Source: Oscillospiraceae bacterium | Lineage (GTDB): Bacteria > Bacillota_A > Clostridia > Oscillospirales > Oscillospiraceae | Direction of reading: 5' to 3' | NCBI GenBank assembly: GCA_017455225.1 | Contig: JAFTBL010000162.1 | Coordinates: 1 to 7,481, forward strand | Length of the DNA stretch: 7,481 bases | Part shown: positions 4,523-7,481 of the stretch, piece after piece | Layout of the letters: each line of letters begins with the position of its first letter | Numbering within the stretch: position 1 is the stretch's first letter | The notes under the pieces: model-generated | The model's database searches: none | What the model saw: only the letters and a program-made list of their open reading frames with translations | What the model was told of the DNA's origin: nothing | Position numbers and translations under genes: made by a program

Positions 4523-6488
4523 TCTTCTTGGCCGCCCGCCGCTTGACAAAGGCGGCTTTTTTCTTGGGCGGCATCTTGCCCTTTTGCCCGGCGGCCCTTC
4601 CGCGGTGAGCGGCGCCCTCCGGCTTGGGCCCCCGCCCGTTCTTGCCTGTCTTTTCCCGCTTGGCGCCGGCGGCAGGGAAGTGCTTTTCCCCCTTCTGGGG
4701 CCGGATCAGACACTCCTTGCCAAAGCCGATCAGGTCGGTGCGGCCCGCCTCCTCCAGCGCCTCGATCACAAGGGCGCGTTTTTCCGGCCTGCGCCACTGC
4801 AGCAGCGCGCGCTGCATGGCCTTTTCCCGCGTCGAGCGAGCCACGTACACCGGCTCCATGGTGCGGGGATCCAGCCCGGTGTAGTACATGCAGGTGGACA
4901 GCGTGCCCGGGGTGGGGTAGAAATCCTGCACCTGCTGGGGCTGATGGCCGGTGCGGTGCAGGAACTCCGCCAGCTTCACCGCGTCGGCGAGGGTGCAGCC
5001 CGGGTGGGAGGACATGAGATAGGGCACCAGATACTGCTCCTTGTCCTCCCGGTCGTTCAGCCTCTGATACTTCTGCCAGAAGCGCTCGAATACGTCAAAG
5101 TGGGGCTTGCCCATGTAGTCCAGCACCGAGGCCACGCAGTGCTCCGGCGCCACCTTCAGCTGCCCGGAAATGTGGTGGCGCACCAGCTCCCGGAAAAAGG
5201 CGTCGTTCTTATCCTGCAGCATGTAGTCGTAGCGGATGCCGCTGCGGACGAACACCTTTTTCACACCGGGGATCTGCCGCATCCGCTGCAGCAGGTCGGT
5301 GTATTCGCTGTGGTCAGCGTCCAGATTGGGGCAGGGCGTGGGGGCGAGGCAGGAGCGGTCGGCGCACATGCCGCAGCGCTTCTGCCTGGCGCAGGAGGGG
5401 TGGCGGAAATTGGCGCTGGGGCCGCCCACATCGTGGATGTAGCCCTTGAAGCCGGGCTCGTGGGTCAAAAGCTCCGCCTCGGCAAGGCAGGACTCCGCCG
5501 ACCGGGAGGTGACCGTCCGCCCCTGGTGAAACGCCAGCGCGCAGAAGTTGCACCCGCCGAAGCAGCCCCGGTTGTGGGTGATGGAGAAGCGAACCTCCTC
5601 AATGGCCGGCACACCGTCAGTGTAAAGGGGATGCACTTTACGGGTATAGGGCAGGGCGTACACGTGATCCAGCTCCTGCCGGTTCAGCGGCCGGGCGGGC
5701 GGATTCACCACCAGCACCCGCCCCTGACAGGGCTGCAGGACGGCGCGGCCCCGGACGGGGTCGTGCTCGGCGTACTGGATCCTTGCCGCCCGGGCGTAGG
5801 CCCGCTTGTCGGCGCAAACCTCTTCATAGGAGGGACAGTCCGCCCGGTGGAAGGTCACGCCGGAGCCGTCGGCGGCGATATAGGCCGTGCCGGGCACGTC
5901 GGTGATCTCCCGGGGCGGGATCTTGCGTTTGAGCCGCCGGGCCACCTCGGCGGTGGCGCGCTCGCCCATGCCGTACACCAGCAGGTCGGCGGGGGCGTCG
6001 AACAGGATGCTGCGGCGCACCGCGTCGTCCCAGTAGTCGTAGTGTGCAAAGCGGCGCAGGGAGGCTTCCAGCCCGCCGATGACGATGGGCACTTCGCCGA
6101 AGGCCTCCCGTGCCCGGTTGGCGTACACGATGGTGGCCCGGTCGGGGCGGCGGCCGGTTTTCCCGCCGGGACTGTACAGATCCTGTTCCCGGCGGCGCTT
6201 GGCCACGGTGTAATGCGCCACCATGGAATCAAGATTTCCGCCGCCGATGAACACGCCGAAGCGGGGCCTTCCCATGGCGGCAAACGCGTCGGCGCTGTGC
6301 CAGTCCGGCTGCGCCAGCACCGCCACCCGGTAGCCCTCGTCCTCCAGCACCCGGGCGATGATGGTGGTGCCGAAGCTGGGGTGATCCACGTAGGCGTCCG
6401 CCGTGACCAGCAGGAAATCATAGTAGTACCAGCCCCGCTCCAGCATCTCCTCCCGGCTCACCGGCAGAAATTCCGTGCCCGCCGTCAT
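4518..6488 (-). CDS. YgiQ-family radical SAM protein
   Basis: A 656-residue cytoplasmic radical S-adenosylmethionine protein of the YgiQ (UPF0313) family, whose reaction I cannot state. An N-terminal Radical_SAM_N domain begins with the signature WYYYDFLLVTADAYVDHPSFG region (about residues 20-40) and includes GGNLDSMVAHYT. The radical SAM core has CFGGCNFC (C309, C313, C316), the CxxxCxxC ligands of the 4Fe-4S cluster, then the family Cys cluster PSCARQKRCGMCADRSC...PCPNLDADH, which could hold a second metal site (inference). A DUF3362-like region follows (VQDFYPTPGTLSTCMYYTG). The last 50 or so residues are a Lys/Arg-rich low-complexity tail. The start at 6488 is chosen because it overlaps the upstream stop (ATGA); a further start at 6512 would extend back into that gene. 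It is the second gene of a two-gene operon and ends at a shared terminator. Confidence 0.93.
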   Translation of the reverse strand: MTAGTEFLPVSREEMLERGWYYYDFLLVTADAYVDHPSFGTTIIARVLEDEGYRVAVLAQPDWHSADAFAAMGRPRFGVFIGGGNLDSMVAHYTVAKRRREQDLYSPGGKTGRRPDRATIVYANRAREAFGEVPIVIGGLEASLRRFAHYDYWDDAVRRSILFDAPADLLVYGMGERATAEVARRLKRKIPPREITDVPGTAYIAADGSGVTFHRADCPSYEEVCADKRAYARAARIQYAEHDPVRGRAVLQPCQGRVLVVNPPARPLNRQELDHVYALPYTRKVHPLYTDGVPAIEEVRFSITHNRGCFGGCNFCALAFHQGRTVTSRSAESCLAEAELLTHEPGFKGYIHDVGGPSANFRHPSCARQKRCGMCADRSCLAPTPCPNLDADHSEYTDLLQRMRQIPGVKKVFVRSGIRYDYMLQDKNDAFFRELVRHHISGQLKVAPEHCVASVLDYMGKPHFDVFERFWQKYQRLNDREDKEQYLVPYLMSSHPGCTLADAVKLAEFLHRTGHQPQQVQDFYPTPGTLSTCMYYTGLDPRTMEPVYVARSTREKAMQRALLQWRRPEKRALVIEALEEAGRTDLIGFGKECLIRPQKGEKHFPAAGAKREKTGKNGRGPKPEGAAHRGRAAGQKGKMPPKKKAAFVKRRAAKKK

Positions 6489-7252
6489 ACCACGCTCACC
6501 CACGTTTTCCATGCCGCCAGCGCCTCGTCCAGCGCCGCGGTGTAGTCAGCCGCGTATTGGATCTGCCCGTCGGCGCACAGCGCGCCGTGGCCGTAGTCGT
6601 CGAAGGCGTAGGTCGCGTCGGCGGGCGCGGTGTCGGTGAGCAGGAAAAACGCCTTGTCCGCCCGGCGCCGTATATCCCGGATGTCCAGCCCGTAGCTCCG
6701 CTCCAGCAGCAGTCCGGCGCCCCGGCGCGCCATCTGTTCGGCAGCGGCCGCCGCCAGCTTCCTGTCCCCGGCGCGCAGAGCCTGCAGTTCGCCGGCCGAG
6801 GGGTTGGCGGTGGCGACGGCGGCGAATACCGCCTTACCCTCCGGCGCGCGGCAGGCGTCGGCACCCAGATAGGGCAGCACCGTCACCGCATCCGCCTGCT
6901 CCAGCGCCTCAAACCACGGCGCGGCAGCGGCAGCGCGGCAGTCCACGACGGTGTAAAGGTCATGTGCCTTCGCTGCGCTGACCAGATTTGCCAGCACGTC
7001 AAAGCCCATGGCGCCATAGCGGAGATAAGCGTCCGCCGTCAGCACCACTGCCGCTGCCTTTGCCGCGACGGCGTCCAGCAGCGCCGTGCCGTGATAGCGC
7101 AGCGATTCAGCGCGGGCCATGGGGCTCTCGCCGTACAAATTCACAAATCGCGCCGCAACGGCGGGGTCGATCCGCTCCGGATCGGGTCCCAGCGTCACCG
7201 CCAGAGGCGTTTTCTTCCGGCGGATGGTTTCCTGCAAGGCATGAATAGACAT
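6485..7252 (-). CDS. OMP decarboxylase-like (PyrF type 2) protein without catalytic residues
   Basis: A 255-residue protein that follows the layout of type 2 orotidine 5'-phosphate decarboxylase: TPLAVTLGPDPERI (15-28) at the first strand, AVVLTADAYLRYGAMG (68-83) where PyrF has AVKPQxAFYExxG, LYTVVDCR (99-106) at the catalytic strand, ADAVTVLPYLGADA (120-133), ATANPSAGELQ (147-157) matching KTSNPGSxDxQ, and GHGALCADGQIQYA (221-234) matching GxGAIVNxSRxIxYA. The catalytic set is missing: the Asp of LDP is Gly, KPQ is LTA, and DxKRGDIG is DCRAAAAA; the SR of the C-terminal motif is DG. It should not decarboxylate OMP, so it is probably a repurposed barrel. The frame is intact and alanine-rich. 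The start at 7252 has GAAGGAG at 6-nt spacing; an in-frame TTG 15 bases earlier lacks one. It overlaps ygiQ by 4 nt. The homology call is from motif reading alone. Confidence 0.6.
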   Translation of the reverse strand: MSIHALQETIRRKKTPLAVTLGPDPERIDPAVAARFVNLYGESPMARAESLRYHGTALLDAVAAKAAAVVLTADAYLRYGAMGFDVLANLVSAAKAHDLYTVVDCRAAAAAPWFEALEQADAVTVLPYLGADACRAPEGKAVFAAVATANPSAGELQALRAGDRKLAAAAAEQMARRGAGLLLERSYGLDIRDIRRRADKAFFLLTDTAPADATYAFDDYGHGALCADGQIQYAADYTAALDEALAAWKTWVSVV

Positions 7253-7278
7253 AGCGGGCTCCTTCAACGTTTTTTTCT

Positions 7279-7306
7279 ATTATACGCCTTTGGCGCGATT
7301 TGGCAA
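7279..7306 (-). promoter_or_regulatory. Sigma-A promoter for the PyrF-like/YgiQ operon
   Basis: On the minus strand TTGCCA (7306-7301) and TATAAT (7284-7279) are 16 nt apart. Transcription would start near 7272, about 20 nt before the start codon, leaving room for GAAGGAG. An inverted repeat (CGCCTTT at 7285-7291, AAAGGCG at 7309-7315) spans the spacer and the -35 box. Confidence 0.7.
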
Positions 7307-7368
7307 GAAAAGGCGCGTGTTTTTTTCCCGTGACGGCGCAAACTAACGGCAAGTCAAGGAGGAGTGAT

Positions 7369-7481
7369 ATGATGGATCTGCCCGCATTTGCCAAGGGTAT
7401 GTGCGTCGGCATGGTGGCCGGCGTGATGTTGGATATGGTGACCGCGCCCCGTCCCCAAAAGCGCAAGACCGCCGTGGGGAA
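7369..7481 (+). CDS. Small hydrophobic, Gly/Met-rich protein (5' part, cut by window edge)
   Basis: Thirty-seven codons are visible. The reading MMDLPAFAKGMCVGMVAGVM (residues 1-20) is followed by LDMVTAPRPQKRKTAVG. A glycine-zipper-like hydrophobic segment (KGMCVGMVAGVMLDMV) precedes a proline- and lysine-rich stretch, a layout seen in small clostridial YtxH-like envelope proteins of about 50-120 residues; the function is unknown. An excellent ribosome binding site, AAGGAGGAG (7356-7364), precedes two adjacent ATG codons at 7369 and 7372; spacing from GGAGG is 6 or 9 nt, so either may be used. It is divergent from the PyrF-like/YgiQ operon. I see no convincing promoter for it in 7307-7355. 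The C-terminus is outside the window. Confidence 0.65.
   Translation, partial: MMDLPAFAKGMCVGMVAGVMLDMVTAPRPQKRKTAVG

Noticed and set aside
4509..6545. Plus-strand frame of about 680 codons opposite ygiQ
   Set aside because: Antisense to an unmistakable radical SAM protein; Gly/His/Val/Gln-rich composition typical of mirror frames in GC-rich DNA.
6557..7333. Plus-strand frame of about 260 codons opposite the PyrF-like gene
   Set aside because: No ribosome binding site or recognisable motif, and it runs through the opposing promoter; treated as a shadow.
1..7481. CRISPR arrays, tRNA/rRNA genes, transposases, integrases, toxin-antitoxin pairs
   Set aside because: No regularly spaced repeats, no cloverleaf or rRNA sequence, and no mobile-element protein motifs were seen; the regulator has no toxin-like partner on its strand.

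Overview
The window looks like chromosomal DNA from a fairly GC-rich member of the Clostridia, most likely an Oscillospiraceae-type gut bacterium. This is inferred from the gene families (MocR-like aminotransferase, short stand-alone Smr protein, HTH_26-type regulator, YgiQ), strong AGGAGG ribosome binding sites, tight ATGA gene overlaps and sigma-A type promoters. No rRNA, tRNA, CRISPR array, transposase or integrase gene is visible.

Layout. (1) 1-1100, minus strand: a short Smr-domain protein, then a PLP-dependent aminotransferase that leaves the window exactly at its catalytic lysine. (2) 1128-1172: two back-to-back promoters with abutting -35 boxes, driving the Smr unit leftwards and a three-gene operon rightwards. 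(3) 1203-3163, plus strand: a YfcE-like metallophosphoesterase, deoxyribonuclease IV (nfo) and a Pr6Pr-type membrane protein, the last two overlapping by 4 nt. (4) 3174-4520: a visibly AT-rich segment holding a species-specific lipoprotein (minus) and a small Cro/C1-type regulator (plus), divergently arranged around a near-consensus promoter with a palindrome in its spacer. This segment is bounded on both sides by strong bidirectional terminator hairpins that share the same 13-nt outer sequence. (5) 4518-7252, minus strand: a two-gene operon with a protein resembling type 2 orotidine 5'-phosphate decarboxylase but lacking its catalytic residues, overlapping by 4 nt with a YgiQ-family radical SAM protein. 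(6) 7369-7481, plus strand: the start of a small glycine/methionine-rich hydrophobic protein.

The GC-rich parts are mostly housekeeping genes (DNA repair, phosphoesterase, radical SAM). The most notable points are the OMP-decarboxylase-like apparent pseudoenzyme coupled to YgiQ, and the AT-rich lipoprotein/regulator pair sitting between duplicated terminators, which looks like an accessory insertion between two formerly convergent genes. I do not see convincing evidence for a large undescribed multi-gene system. No gene-free stretch exceeds 300 bases; the longest gaps are 3164-3334 and 4058-4283, both described below.
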